Shown: piece after piece, positions 43,408 to 52,171 of the stretch
Numbering within the stretch: the first letter of the stretch is position 1
Layout of the letters: the number at the start of each line of letters is the position of its first letter
NCBI RefSeq assembly: GCF_902498995.1
Contig: NZ_CABVLY010000002.1
Span: 186,001 to 250,000 of the forward strand
Direction: 5' to 3'
DNA length: 64,000 nt
Source: Burkholderia anthina
GTDB lineage: Bacteria > Pseudomonadota > Gammaproteobacteria > Burkholderiales > Burkholderiaceae
Notes under the pieces: model-generated
What the model was told of the DNA's origin: nothing
The model's input: only the letters and a program-made list of their open reading frames with translations
The model's database searches: none
Program-made: the position numbers and the translations under genes

Positions 43408-44064
43408 TCAGGCCGCGGCCTTGCGCGTCGCGTCGATCAGCGGCACGCCGGTCAGCTTCTGCAGTTCGTCGAACGACAGGTCGGTGAAGATCTCGCTCAC
43501 CGCGAGGCCGTCGGCCGTCACGTCGAGCACGGCGAGATCCGTATAGATGCGGCTCACGCACTGCACGCCGGTCACCGGATACGAACACGCCGCGACGATC
43601 TTGCTTTCGCCCTGCTTCGTCAGGTGCTCCATCATCACGAACACCTGCTTCGCGCCGATCGCGAGATCCATCGCGCCGCCGACGGCCGGAATCGCATCGG
43701 GCGCGCCGGTATGCCAGTTCGCGAGGTCGCCGTTCACCGACACCTGGAACGCGCCGAGCACGCAGTAGTCGAGGTGGCCGCCGCGCATCATCGCGAACGA
43801 ATCCGAGTGATGGAAATACGCGCCGCCGGTGAGCAGCGTCACGTGCTGCTTGCCGGCGTTGATCAGTTCGTCGTCTTCCTCGCCGGGCGCGGGCGCCGGG
43901 CCCATGCCGAGCAGGCCGTTCTCGCTGTGCAGGAAGATTTCCTTGGCTCGATCGAGGTGGTTCGCCACCAGCGTCGGCACACCGATACCGAGGTTCACGT
44001 ACGCGCCTTCGGGGATGTCCTGGGCGACGCGCTTGGCCATTTCATCGCGGGTCAGTCGTTTCAT
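43408..44064 (-). CDS. pcaJ: 3-oxoadipate CoA-transferase subunit B
   Basis: The 218-aa beta subunit carries the catalytic Glu48 in 'LHSENGLLGMG', which forms the glutamyl-CoA thioester. With PcaI it moves CoA from succinyl-CoA to 3-oxoadipate. 'MKRLTRDEMAKRVAQDIPEGAYVNLGIGVP' is the family start, with an SD (GGAG) upstream. It lies 19 bp after pcaI in one transcript. Confidence 0.95.
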   Translation of the reverse strand: MKRLTRDEMAKRVAQDIPEGAYVNLGIGVPTLVANHLDRAKEIFLHSENGLLGMGPAPAPGEEDDELINAGKQHVTLLTGGAYFHHSDSFAMMRGGHLDYCVLGAFQVSVNGDLANWHTGAPDAIPAVGGAMDLAIGAKQVFVMMEHLTKQGESKIVAACSYPVTGVQCVSRIYTDLAVLDVTADGLAVSEIFTDLSFDELQKLTGVPLIDATRKAAA

Positions 44065-44083
44065 GTCGGGTCTCCTCTGGCGG

Positions 44084-44800
44084 TCAGGCGGCTTGCGATG
44101 CGGCACGTTCAGCGGCCAGCTCGGCCGCATGCGCGGCCTGCGGCACTTCGACGACGCGCTGCACGAAAATGCCCGGCGTCACGATGTGTTCCGGGTTCAG
44201 GCCGCCGAGGGGCACGACTTCCGACACCTGCACGATCGCGACCTTCGCGGCGCTGGCCATGATCGGCCCGAAGTTGCGCGCGGTCTTGCGATACACCAGG
44301 TTGCCCCAGCGATCGCCCTTGTACGCCTTGACCAGCGCGAAATCGGCGTGGATCGGCGTCTCGAACACATACGACTTGCCGTCGATCACGCGCGTTTCCT
44401 TGCCCTCCGCGAGCTTCGTGCCGAAACCCGTCGGCGTGAAGAAGCCGCCGATGCCGGCACCCGCCGCGCGGATGCGCTCCGCGAGGTTGCCCTGCGGCAC
44501 GAGCTCCAGCTCGATTTCGCCCGCGCGGTACAGCGCGTCGAACACCTGCGAGTCGCTCTGGCGCGGGAACGAGCAGATGATCTTGCGCACCCGCTTGGCC
44601 TTGAGCAGCGCGGCGAGACCGGTCTCGCCGTTACCCGCGTTGTTGTTGACGATCGTCAGGCCGCGCGCGCCCTGCTCGATCAGCGCGTCGATCAGCTCGG
44701 ACGGCATGCCTGCCGTGCCGAAACCGCCGATCATGATTGTCGCGCCATCGTGGACGTCGGCGACGGCCGACTGAAGCGATTCGAAAATCTTGTTGACCAT
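44084..44800 (-). CDS. pcaI: 3-oxoadipate CoA-transferase subunit A
   Basis: The 238-aa alpha subunit shows 'IMIGGFGTAGMPSELIDALI', the CoA-transferase family 1 glycine-rich start, and 'NNNAGNGETGLAALL'. It pairs with PcaJ. ATG 44800 has a fair SD (GGAAGAG); longer frames run into the control region. The perfect inverted repeat 100-135 bp upstream is the likely PcaR-type control site. Confidence 0.95.
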   Translation of the reverse strand: MVNKIFESLQSAVADVHDGATIMIGGFGTAGMPSELIDALIEQGARGLTIVNNNAGNGETGLAALLKAKRVRKIICSFPRQSDSQVFDALYRAGEIELELVPQGNLAERIRAAGAGIGGFFTPTGFGTKLAEGKETRVIDGKSYVFETPIHADFALVKAYKGDRWGNLVYRKTARNFGPIMASAAKVAIVQVSEVVPLGGLNPEHIVTPGIFVQRVVEVPQAAHAAELAAERAASQAA

Positions 44801-44901
44801 GTCTCTTCCTGATACGAACCCGCGGCACGATGCGCGGCCTGTCGAGGGGACACGCGCGTGTCGCGTGCCGCGCCGGAGACCATCGTCGGCCTTCGGCATT
44901 T

Positions 44902-44935
44902 GTTCGCTAATCGAACCTAGATTCGATTAGCGAAC
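44902..44935. promoter_or_regulatory. PcaR-like operator before pcaI
   Basis: GTTCGCTAATCGAA (44902-44915) and its exact complement TTCGATTAGCGAAC (44922-44935) are separated by 6 bp. The half-site resembles the GTTCGATAATCGCAC box of Pseudomonas PcaR (IclR family). It lies in the 145-bp gap between pobA and pcaI. Confidence 0.75.
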
Positions 44936-44945
44936 GATGGGCCGA

Positions 44946-46178
44946 TCATAGAGTCGCGCACAGCGCGTTGTCAAGGCGGGATGCCTCGGGGGTCGCCGCA
45001 TCGTCGAACGGCAGCCCGACGTAGTTTTCGGCCAGCGACTGCGCGGCGGCCCGCGAGCGCGTCACGTATTTCAGTTCCGCGAGCTTCAACCGGTTGACGA
45101 ACGGCGTGTCGTCCGGCGACGCGTGGAGCATGTTCGTCATGAAGTACGAGAAGTGCTCGGCGCGCCACACGCGCTCGAGGCAGGTTGCCGAATAGCGCTC
45201 GAGCGGCGCCGCGTCGCCGTTCCGGTAGCGCGCGCCGAGCGCGCGGGACAGCGCGCGGACGTCGGCCACCGCGAGGTTCATCCCCTTCGCGCCGGTCGGC
45301 GGCACGATGTGCGCGGCGTCGCCGGCGAGGAAGAGCCGCCCGTGCTGCATCGTCTCCGACACGAAGCTGCGCATCGGCGTCACGCTCTTTTGCGTGATCC
45401 GGCCCTCGGTGGGCGTCCAGCCGGTGTCGTTCGAGAAACGCGTGTGCAGTTCGTCCCAGATCCGCGCGTCGGACCATTCGGCGAGGTTTTCGTCGGGCTG
45501 GCACTGCAGGTACAGGCGCGTGACCGTCGGCGAGCGCATCGAGAACAGCGCGAAACCGTTCGCATGATGCGCATAGACGAGCTCGTCGAGCGACGGCGCC
45601 GCGTCGGCAAGGATGCCGAGCCACGCGAACGGGTACACGCGCTCGAACGTATTCAGCCGCTCGGCGGGAATCGTCTGCCGCGCGATGCCGTGGAAGCCGT
45701 CGCAGCCGGCGATGTAGTCGCAGTCGATGCGCTCGGCGCGGCCGTCCGCGTGCTTGAACGTGACGAACGGGCGCTCGCTTTCGACGTCGTGCAGCGCGAC
45801 GTCGCTGACGTCGAAATGCATCGGGTGGCCATGCGCGTCGCCGGCCGCGATCAGGTCGCGCACGACTTCATGCTGGCTGTAGACGGTGATCGCGCGCCCG
45901 CCGGTAAGCGCGCTCAGGTCGATGCGGTGGCGCTGGCCCGAAAACAGCAGTTCGATGCCGTGATGCTCGAGCCCTTCGCGGCGCATCCGGTCGCCGAGAC
46001 CGGCTTCGTTCAGCGTGTCGACCGTGCCCTGCTCCAGCACGCCGGCGCGGATGCGGTTCTCGCAGTATTCGCGCGAACGCGCTTCGACGAGGATGGAATC
46101 GACGCCTTGCAGGCGCAGCAGGTGGGAAAGCAAAAGGCCGGACGGACCGGCGCCGATGATGGCGACTTGGGTGCGCAT
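44946..46178 (-). CDS. pobA: 4-hydroxybenzoate 3-monooxygenase
   Basis: This flavoprotein of about 410 aa hydroxylates 4-hydroxybenzoate to protocatechuate with NADPH and O2. FAD binding is shown by GAGPSG at residues 9-14, 'GCDGFHGIARQTI' (the DG motif) and 'LFLAGDAAHIVPPTGAKGMN'. Substrate-pocket residues of the family occur around 'RLYLQCQPDENLAEWSD'. It is about 15 residues longer than the 394-aa Pseudomonas enzyme at the C-terminus. It is divergent from a LysR gene and upstream of pcaI on the same strand. Confidence 0.95.
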   Translation of the reverse strand: MRTQVAIIGAGPSGLLLSHLLRLQGVDSILVEARSREYCENRIRAGVLEQGTVDTLNEAGLGDRMRREGLEHHGIELLFSGQRHRIDLSALTGGRAITVYSQHEVVRDLIAAGDAHGHPMHFDVSDVALHDVESERPFVTFKHADGRAERIDCDYIAGCDGFHGIARQTIPAERLNTFERVYPFAWLGILADAAPSLDELVYAHHANGFALFSMRSPTVTRLYLQCQPDENLAEWSDARIWDELHTRFSNDTGWTPTEGRITQKSVTPMRSFVSETMQHGRLFLAGDAAHIVPPTGAKGMNLAVADVRALSRALGARYRNGDAAPLERYSATCLERVWRAEHFSYFMTNMLHASPDDTPFVNRLKLAELKYVTRSRAAAQSLAENYVGLPFDDAATPEASRLDNALCATL

Positions 46179-46294
46179 TGTTCGTCTCCTGAACATTGGT
46201 TCGAGTAATGGAAACAATTTGAGCGCTTTCCCGACTATGCGGCAACGCGATTTTGGAGATAAGTTGTATACGTCTTTCCGATAGTGGCCTGGCG

Positions 46295-47221
46295 ATGGAT
46301 GCCCTCGATCTGAACCTCATTCCCTACCTCGTCGCGCTCGACGACACGCGCAACGTGAGTCGCGCCGGCGACCTGCTCGGCGTGAGCCAGCCGCGCGTGA
46401 GCACGGCGCTCGGCCGCCTGCGCGAGTATTTCGGCGATCCGCTGTTCGTACGCACGTCGCGCGGAATGGAGCCGACGCCGCGTGCGCTCGCCCTGCTGCC
46501 GGCCGCGCGCGATGCGCTCGCGCAGATCGAGCGCGGCCTCGTCGCGCCGCACGACTTCGACCCGGCGGCGAGCACGCACACGTTCTCGATCGCGCTGTCG
46601 GACGTCGGCGAGATCGTGTTCCTGCCGAAGCTGCTGCAGGCGTTCGCGACACACGCGCCGTACGCGAACCTGCGCTCGGTCTCGCTCGCGCACGACGAAG
46701 TCGGCCGCGGCCTCGAAGCCGGCTCGATCGATCTCGCGGTCGGCTACTTCCCCGATCTCGACGGCAACAACTTCTTCCAGCAGCGACTGTTTACGCACCG
46801 GTTCGTCTGCCTGATGCGGCGCGGCCATCCGCTCGAACAGGCGCGCCCGTTCACGGCCGGGCAGTTCCTCTCGTGCGGGCACGCGGTGGTGCGCGCCGAA
46901 GGACGCAGCCAGGAGGTGCTGGAGAAATACCTCGCGAAGCAGCGCATGCAGCGCCGCGCGGTGCTCGAGACGCCGCACTTCATGAGCCTGCCGTTCATCC
47001 TGAGCCGCACCGACCTGATCGCGACGGTGCCGCACGCGATCGGCTATGCGTATGCGGCCGAGCACGCGTTCATCGTGCCGGTCGAGCCGCCGTTGCCGCT
47101 GCCGCGCTTCGACCTGAAGCAGCACTGGCATCGCAAGTTCCACAACGACCCGCGCACCGCGTGGTTGCGCGGGGTCGTCGCGTCGCTGTTCAACGACGAA
47201 CAGGACGAATGGCCGAAGTGA
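46295..47221 (+). CDS. LysR-type regulator, divergent from pobA
   Basis: The 308-aa regulator has the helix-turn-helix 'DTRNVSRAGDLLGVSQPRVSTAL' and a NodD-like effector domain. Divergent placement 116 bp from pobA makes it the prime candidate for the 4-hydroxybenzoate-responsive activator. Known pob regulators elsewhere are AraC (Azotobacter, Pseudomonas) or IclR (Acinetobacter) types, so I do not use the symbol pobR. ATG 46295 gives the standard LysR start; a TTG 14 codons earlier is unlikely. Confidence 0.88.
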   Translation: MDALDLNLIPYLVALDDTRNVSRAGDLLGVSQPRVSTALGRLREYFGDPLFVRTSRGMEPTPRALALLPAARDALAQIERGLVAPHDFDPAASTHTFSIALSDVGEIVFLPKLLQAFATHAPYANLRSVSLAHDEVGRGLEAGSIDLAVGYFPDLDGNNFFQQRLFTHRFVCLMRRGHPLEQARPFTAGQFLSCGHAVVRAEGRSQEVLEKYLAKQRMQRRAVLETPHFMSLPFILSRTDLIATVPHAIGYAYAAEHAFIVPVEPPLPLPRFDLKQHWHRKFHNDPRTAWLRGVVASLFNDEQDEWPK

Positions 47222-47330
47222 GGAAAGGTGAACGACGGGTGAGCGGGCGGCCGCACGCACGACCCGCGAAAGCATGAAACAATGACCGGATCGCGCCGCC
47301 GCGGGCGGCTGAATTCGATGGAGCGACCTG

Positions 47331-47960
47331 ATGGGTAAAAAATCCGCGCGGCCCGAGCCGGCCGCATCCCGACCGAGCCGGGAAGAAGCCGAGGATGCCG
47401 TTCGCGTGCTGCTGCGCTGGGCCGGCGACGATCCCTCCCGCGAAGGCCTGCTCGACACGCCCGCGCGCGTCGTGCGCGCCTACGAACAGTTCTTCGCCGG
47501 CTACGCGCTCGACCCGCGCGACATCCTCGCGCGCACCTTCAGCGAAGTCGACGGCTACGACGAGATGATCGTGCTGAAGGACATCCGCTTCGAGAGCTAC
47601 TGCGAACACCACATGGTGCCGATCATCGGCCGCGCGCACGTCGCGTATCTGCCGAACCATCGCGTCGTCGGCATCTCGAAGCTCGCGCGCCTCGTCGACG
47701 CGTTCGCGAAGCGCCTGCAGATCCAGGAAAAAATGACCGTGCAGATCGCCGACACGCTGTTCGACGTGCTGCAGCCGAAGGGCGTCGGCGTGATTCTCGA
47801 AGCCGCGCACCAGTGCATCTCGACGCGCGGCGTGCACAAGCCGGGCGTCGAGATGGTCACGTCGCGCATGCTCGGCACCTTCCGCACCGATCCGTCGACG
47901 CGGCGCGAATTCCTGTCGATCGTCGCGAATCCTTCTTCAGTCAACCTGACGAATACGTAA
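47331..47960 (+). CDS. folE: GTP cyclohydrolase I
   Basis: This 209-aa enzyme makes 7,8-dihydroneopterin triphosphate from GTP. The zinc and active-site motifs are '[11 protein letters not shown]' and '[19 protein letters not shown]', followed by '[13 protein letters not shown]'. The N-terminal 25 residues are basic and variable. Its stop overlaps the ATG of the next gene (TAATG), so the two are translationally coupled. The pairing with a FolM-like SDR suggests production of a reduced pterin cofactor. Confidence 0.95.
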   Translation: MGKKSARPEPAASRPSREEAEDAVRVLLRWAGDDPSREGLLDTPARVVRAYEQFFAGYALDPRDILARTFSEVDGYDEMIVLKDIRFESYCEHHMVPIIGRAHVAYLPNHRVVGISKLARLVDAFAKRLQIQEKMTVQIADTLFDVLQPKGVGVILEAAHQCISTRGVHKPGVEMVTSRMLGTFRTDPSTRREFLSIVANPSSVNLTNT

Positions 47961-48763
47961 TGCAGTCTACGAAGCAAGCGGCGAACGCGCCCGTCGTGCT
48001 CGTGACCGGCGCCGCGCGCCGGGCCGGGCGCGCGTTCGCCGAGTATTTCGCCGCGCACGGCTATCGCACCGCGGTGCACTACGACCGCTCGGCCGAGGCC
48101 GCGCAAGCGGCGGCCCGCACGATCGCCGAACGCGGGCACGATTCGGCCGCGCTGCAGGCCGACCTGTCGGATGCCGCGCAGATCACCGCGCTGATCGACC
48201 AGGTCTATGCGCGCTTCGGCCGCCTCGACGTGCTGGTCAACAACGCGTCGGTGTTCTGGCAGGATCACTTCCCGAGCTTCGACCTCGCGGCGTTCGACCA
48301 GGCGTGGGCCGTCAATTGCCGTGCGCCGATCCTGCTCACGCGCGCGTTCTACGAGCGGGCCCGCGCGGCCGGCACGCAGGGCGTCGTCGTCAACGTGGTC
48401 GACCAGAAGATCAAGGAAAACTTCCACCGCGACCACTTCAGCTACACGGTCGCGAAGGCCGCGCTCGGCAACCTCACGCAGATGCTCGCGCTGTCGTCGT
48501 CGACGGTGCTGCGCGTGAACGCGGTGTTCCCCGGCTTGATGCTGCCGAGCGACGACCAGACGCAGGCCGACTTCGAACACGCGAGCCGCGCATCGACGCC
48601 GCTCGCGCGCATCGCCGGCCCCGACGACGTCGCCAGCGCGATCCTGCTGCTCACGGGCAGCGCGTACAACGGCGTGGATTTCGTCGTCGATGCGGGGCAG
48701 AACCTGATCCGCGTCGATCAGGACGTGCTGTACAAGCACCGCTCGCCGGCCGGCAAGCACTGA
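47960..48763 (+). CDS. FolM-like pteridine reductase (SDR)
   Basis: The 267-aa SDR has TGAARRAGRAF at the nucleotide loop (basic residues favouring NADP), NNAS in place of NNAG, and the active site 'FSYTVAKAALGNL'. Replacement of the catalytic Ser region by 'VVNVVDQKIKENF' is typical of FolM/PTR1-type reductases, which reduce dihydromonapterin or dihydrofolate. It is coupled to folE by a 1-base overlap. The likely product is tetrahydromonapterin, the cofactor of phenylalanine hydroxylase in pseudomonads. Confidence 0.85.
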   Translation: MQSTKQAANAPVVLVTGAARRAGRAFAEYFAAHGYRTAVHYDRSAEAAQAAARTIAERGHDSAALQADLSDAAQITALIDQVYARFGRLDVLVNNASVFWQDHFPSFDLAAFDQAWAVNCRAPILLTRAFYERARAAGTQGVVVNVVDQKIKENFHRDHFSYTVAKAALGNLTQMLALSSSTVLRVNAVFPGLMLPSDDQTQADFEHASRASTPLARIAGPDDVASAILLLTGSAYNGVDFVVDAGQNLIRVDQDVLYKHRSPAGKH

Positions 48764-48777
48764 GGCTCGGTGAGCGA

Positions 48778-48796
48778 AGGCGGCTGCGCGCCGCCT
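48778..48796 (+). terminator. Weak hairpin between convergent genes
   Basis: A 7-bp stem AGGCGGC / GCCGCCT with a 5-nt loop lies 15 bp after the folM-like stop. It is GC-rich without a T-run. Confidence 0.35.
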
Positions 48797-48995
48797 GCGT
48801 GCGCCGGGTCGCGCGGCTTTGCGCCGCTCACGCGCGACGCTCGCTGGCGGCGGTCAGGTCGTCGCTCCATCGTGCGGCGTCCACTCCATTCCACCTCGTC
48901 CGCCGCGTCGCCCGGGCATTCGCACAGCTCGTCCGCAGCGTCCGCCCCATGCCGCTGCGTCGTACGGCGCGGCGCCCGGGCGTTCGCGCACCGCG

Positions 48996-49916
48996 TTACG
49001 GCTTCTCGCCGCTCCCGCCTTCCCGAACCTTGCCCTGCGCGACACTCGTGCCGGGCGGCACGCTGTGCGTGAGCCACACGTTGCCGCCGATCACCGAGCC
49101 GCGCCCGATCGTCACGCGGCCGAGAATGGTCGCGCCCGCGTAGATCACGACGTCGTCCTCGACGATCGGATGCCGTGCGTTGCCCTTGACCAGCGTGCCT
49201 TCGCCGTCGGCCGGGAAGCTCTTCGCGCCGAGCGTGACGGCCTGGTACACGCGCACGCGCTCGCCGATGATCGCGGTTTCGCCGATCACGACGCCGGTGC
49301 CGTGGTCGATGAAGAAGCTCGGGCCGATCTGCGCGCCCGGGTGAATGTCGATGCCGGTAGCCGAGTGTGCGATTTCATTGATGAACCGGGCGAGCAGCGG
49401 CACGCCGAGCCGGTGCAACGCATGCGCGAGCCGATGGTGCATCATCGCCAGCACGCCGGGGTAGCACAGCAGGATTTCGGTGATGTGCTGCGCGGCCGGA
49501 TCGCCGGCGTACGCGGCCTGGATGTCGCTGACCAGCAGTGCGCGGACCGACGGCAACTGCCGCCCGAACTCGCGCGCGATCTCGAATGCGCGCTCGTCGA
49601 GCGCCGCGAACGGCGTGTCCACATGCTCGGGCAGGAACGGCAGCGCGCGGCGAATCTGCTCGGACAACACGCGCAGCGTGCTTTCGAGCGTATGGCCGAC
49701 GTAATAGTCGACGCTTTCGTCGGTAAGATCGGGCGCACCGTAATGCGTCGGAAACATCGACGCGCGCAGGCCGGTGACAATCTTGCAGATCGCGTCGCGC
49801 GACGGCAGTTCGCGAATGCCGCGCGGATGACGCGTGCGATGGAGTTCCTCGCGCGACTCGCGCAAACCGGCGACGATTTCTTCGAGGCCCCACTGACGGG
49901 CGGGTGATGTCGACAT
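48996..49916 (-). CDS. cysE: Serine O-acetyltransferase (CysE/EpsC type)
   Basis: The 306-aa protein has an N-terminal helical SATase domain ('FPTHYGAPDLTDESVDYYVG', 'LLVSDIQAAYAGDPAAQHI'). A left-handed beta-helix of hexapeptide repeats follows from about residue 190: 'IDIHPGAQIGPSFFIDHGTG', 'VVIGETAIIGERVRVYQAV'. The catalytic His lies in 'FIDHGTG'. It makes O-acetylserine for cysteine synthesis. It is longer than the Escherichia coli enzyme (273 aa), mostly at the N-terminus, as in EpsC-type paralogues. It is convergent with the folE unit and has no cys neighbours. Confidence 0.92.
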   Translation of the reverse strand: MSTSPARQWGLEEIVAGLRESREELHRTRHPRGIRELPSRDAICKIVTGLRASMFPTHYGAPDLTDESVDYYVGHTLESTLRVLSEQIRRALPFLPEHVDTPFAALDERAFEIAREFGRQLPSVRALLVSDIQAAYAGDPAAQHITEILLCYPGVLAMMHHRLAHALHRLGVPLLARFINEIAHSATGIDIHPGAQIGPSFFIDHGTGVVIGETAIIGERVRVYQAVTLGAKSFPADGEGTLVKGNARHPIVEDDVVIYAGATILGRVTIGRGSVIGGNVWLTHSVPPGTSVAQGKVREGGSGEKP

Positions 49917-50053
49917 ATGCCAATGCAGGCAGCCGCGCGCAGTCGCACGGCCGCTAATAAAGTGACGGGTTCCGCAAGATTACCGCGTTTTTCGTCCGGC
50001 AGCGGCCCGCGGTGGATCGGCCGGATGGCCAATGCGGCCGGTGCGCGACGGCG

Positions 50054-50287
50054 TCAGATCGCGATGCTGCTCGCGTCGATCCAGCGCACGGCCCAGTCGC
50101 GCGCGTGCGCGATCGCAGCGCCTTCGTCGTTGAACTGGAGTTCGATCGGAAAAAAACGATTGGCAACGAGTTCCCCGTCGCTCGATCGGGAGATCACGAC
50201 ATAGGGCTTGAACGACCCGTCACTGGCGCGCGCGGGCGCGCAATTCAACAGATAACCGCGGTGCGTGAAGGCAGTAGTCGCTTGCAT
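50054..50287 (-). CDS. Conserved small protein, 77 aa
   Basis: The peptide starts MQATTAFTHRGYLLNCAPAR and has 'FKPYVVISRSSDGELVANRFFP', an alternating beta pattern, then a helix 'EGAAIAHARDWAVRWID'. The same layout recurs in many short Burkholderia proteins. No domain function is known to me. It has a normal SD and GC content, so it is a likely real gene. Confidence 0.75.
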   Translation of the reverse strand: MQATTAFTHRGYLLNCAPARASDGSFKPYVVISRSSDGELVANRFFPIELQFNDEGAAIAHARDWAVRWIDASSIAI

Positions 50288-50564
50288 GAATCCGCCACCT
50301 CTAGTCCCTTGCTTTGTTGTTCACTACCCGTCTTTAAGGGTGCTGCGGCCCCCGGCGCGGGCAGAGACGGCGAGATCGCTTCCCCTCTCGCCGCTTCGCA
50401 GGAAAAGAATCATACTCTGTAGAAAACGCGTGTTCTAGCTGAAATAAATCACGACAAATCAATGCGCGCCGCGCGACCGCGGCGATCGCCCGCGCGCCTT
50501 TTCCCGTCGTGCCCGGAACGGGACTTGCTTCGATCCGGAGCGCTTCGCCGCCAGGAGAGCCGCG

Positions 50565-50972
50565 ATGGAATCGTCAGCTCAAGCGCACACCGCGCATCCG
50601 CGCAGCATCGAACTCGACAACGACGACACGCACGACAGCACCGTCGACACCGACGGCAAGAATCGCGAGGCGTCGCGTCTTGCAGGCGGCGCGATCTCGC
50701 CCGATCAAATCACGCGCAGCAACGCATCGCTCGTCAACGCAATGCCCGAAGCCGGCGACGGCTTCGCGGGCTTCGACAGCCGCCCCGGCGGCAATCACCC
50801 GGCGTTCGCGCTGCGGGCCGGCTACACGGTGATCGAGAAAGGTTTCGATGCACCGCCGCACGCAGGCGACGAACTGTTCGGCCCGGTTCACCGGATGTAC
50901 GGCAGCGCGTACTGGCCCGGGCACGGACGCCGGCCCGAACGCGTCATCGAGATCGCCGCGGTGCCGAGGTAG
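50565..50972 (+). CDS. DUF3005-like protein
   Basis: The 135-aa protein is hydrophilic and probably disordered at its N-terminus ('IELDNDDTHDSTVDTDGKNRE'). It then has 'SRPGGNHPAFALRAGYTVIEKGFD', which I recall as the core of DUF3005. AGGAGAG lies six bases before ATG 50565. Function unknown. It precedes the universal stress protein by 600 bp. Confidence 0.7.
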   Translation: MESSAQAHTAHPRSIELDNDDTHDSTVDTDGKNREASRLAGGAISPDQITRSNASLVNAMPEAGDGFAGFDSRPGGNHPAFALRAGYTVIEKGFDAPPHAGDELFGPVHRMYGSAYWPGHGRRPERVIEIAAVPR

Positions 50973-51573
50973 CGCGCGGCGTTTGAATCGATCGTTCGTT
51001 TGCCGGAGCGGCGCGCGGGCCGATGGTTCGCGCGGGCCCGGCTTGTGTTCGGCGCGCACGCGGACGATCTTCCGTATCGGTGTCGATACCGGCGCCGGTT
51101 CGCGGCGACGCGCGGGTGCGCCGCGCGCTTTCGATCGATGTGAATGCATCGATGTTGATCGAAATCAGGTTATTCGCAGTTCGGTTGCGATCCAATGGAG
51201 GCACGCGCGCGATTCGGCTTCGCCAAAGCGGACGTTGTCGTGCATCGGCGGACGGTACCGCACCCCGGACCATCGCGCGACGCCTGTGCGGCCGCTGCCG
51301 TCGCGATGCGGTATCCGCACGGCGCTCGTCCGCCGTCATCTCGCCGCAGACTGCCGCAACGCGCCCGTCACGCAGCGCAACATGCGGCGCGCGCATGGCT
51401 CGCGATCGGCGCGCGCCGCTGCAACGACACAAGCGCCGCGATCGCGCGTGCCGATCGAGACGACCGGCATGTCGATGCAAAGTCCCTGCCGTTGGTTTAC
51501 TCTGCCTCGCAGCAACGCACGGTCTGCCCGGCCGTTCGGCCGACTTCCGTTCAACCCGCCACTCGGAGACACT
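50973..51573. other. Long leader region of the stress-protein gene
   Basis: A 601-bp stretch without a credible gene. It holds an FNR-type box at 51155-51168. The 400 bp between that box and the stress-protein ATG have only arginine-rich, start-poor frames, so it is either a long 5' untranslated region or a spacer with an unseen promoter. Confidence 0.5.
51155..51168. promoter_or_regulatory. FNR/ANR-type binding site
   Basis: TTGATCGAAATCAG matches the TTGAT-N4-ATCAA consensus at nine of ten positions. An Fnr-family gene lies 1 kb downstream and a universal stress protein 400 bp downstream. Confidence 0.6.
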
Positions 51574-52041
51574 ATGTACAAGCGCATTCTGGTTGCCATC
51601 GACGGCAGCGACACGTCCCGCCATGCATTCGATGCCGCACTCGCACTCGCGAAAGAACACGGCGCGGAACTGCAGCCGTTCTACGTCGTCGAGAACGCCG
51701 CGATCTACTACAACGTGCCGGGCTACGATCCGTCCGTGCTGCGCGACCAGCTCGTCGCGCAAGGCAACGCGCTCGCGGCGGATTTCACGAAGCTGATGCA
51801 GGCGGCGGGCGTGAAGGGCGAGACGCTGATGAGCGAAGCGTCGTCGCTCAACGACGTCTCGACGCTGATCCTCGATGGCGCGAAGGCATTCGGCGCCGAT
51901 CTGCTGGTGCTCGGCACGCACGGCCGGCGCGGGTTCCGCCGCCTCGTGCTCGGCAGCATCGCGGAACAGTGCGTGCGCCACGCGACGTTGCCCGTGCTGC
52001 TGATCCCGGCCGCCTCGCACACGGATGAGCAGGAGGGCTGA
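51574..52041 (+). CDS. Universal stress protein (UspA family)
   Basis: This 155-aa Rossmann-like protein begins MYKRILVAIDGSDTSRHAFD. It carries the ATP-binding motif 'LVLGTHGRRGFRRLVLGSIAEQ' (G-2x-G-9x-G-S), so it is the nucleotide-binding class. Such proteins rise under hypoxia and stationary phase in Burkholderia. CGGAGACACT before the ATG supplies the SD. It precedes the Fnr-type gene by 130 bp and may be its target. Confidence 0.93.
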   Translation: MYKRILVAIDGSDTSRHAFDAALALAKEHGAELQPFYVVENAAIYYNVPGYDPSVLRDQLVAQGNALAADFTKLMQAAGVKGETLMSEASSLNDVSTLILDGAKAFGADLLVLGTHGRRGFRRLVLGSIAEQCVRHATLPVLLIPAASHTDEQEG

Positions 52042-52171
52042 ACATGTTCGCGCGCGCACCGTGCTCACGCAACGGCCGGCATGCGCGCGCGGTCGCGACG
52101 TTTTGTCACCCGACCGCGCCAATTTGCGGTGGGACAATGATTCTGTCGATTCAACGCCGGAGTAAACGATC

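Noticed and set aside
41949..43487. 512-codon plus-strand frame opposite pcaB
   Set aside because: Shadow of pcaB; no motifs, no SD.
48770..49072. 100-codon plus-strand frame between folM-like and cysE genes
   Set aside because: Arg/Ser/Ala-rich, GTG start without SD, overlaps the cysE end.
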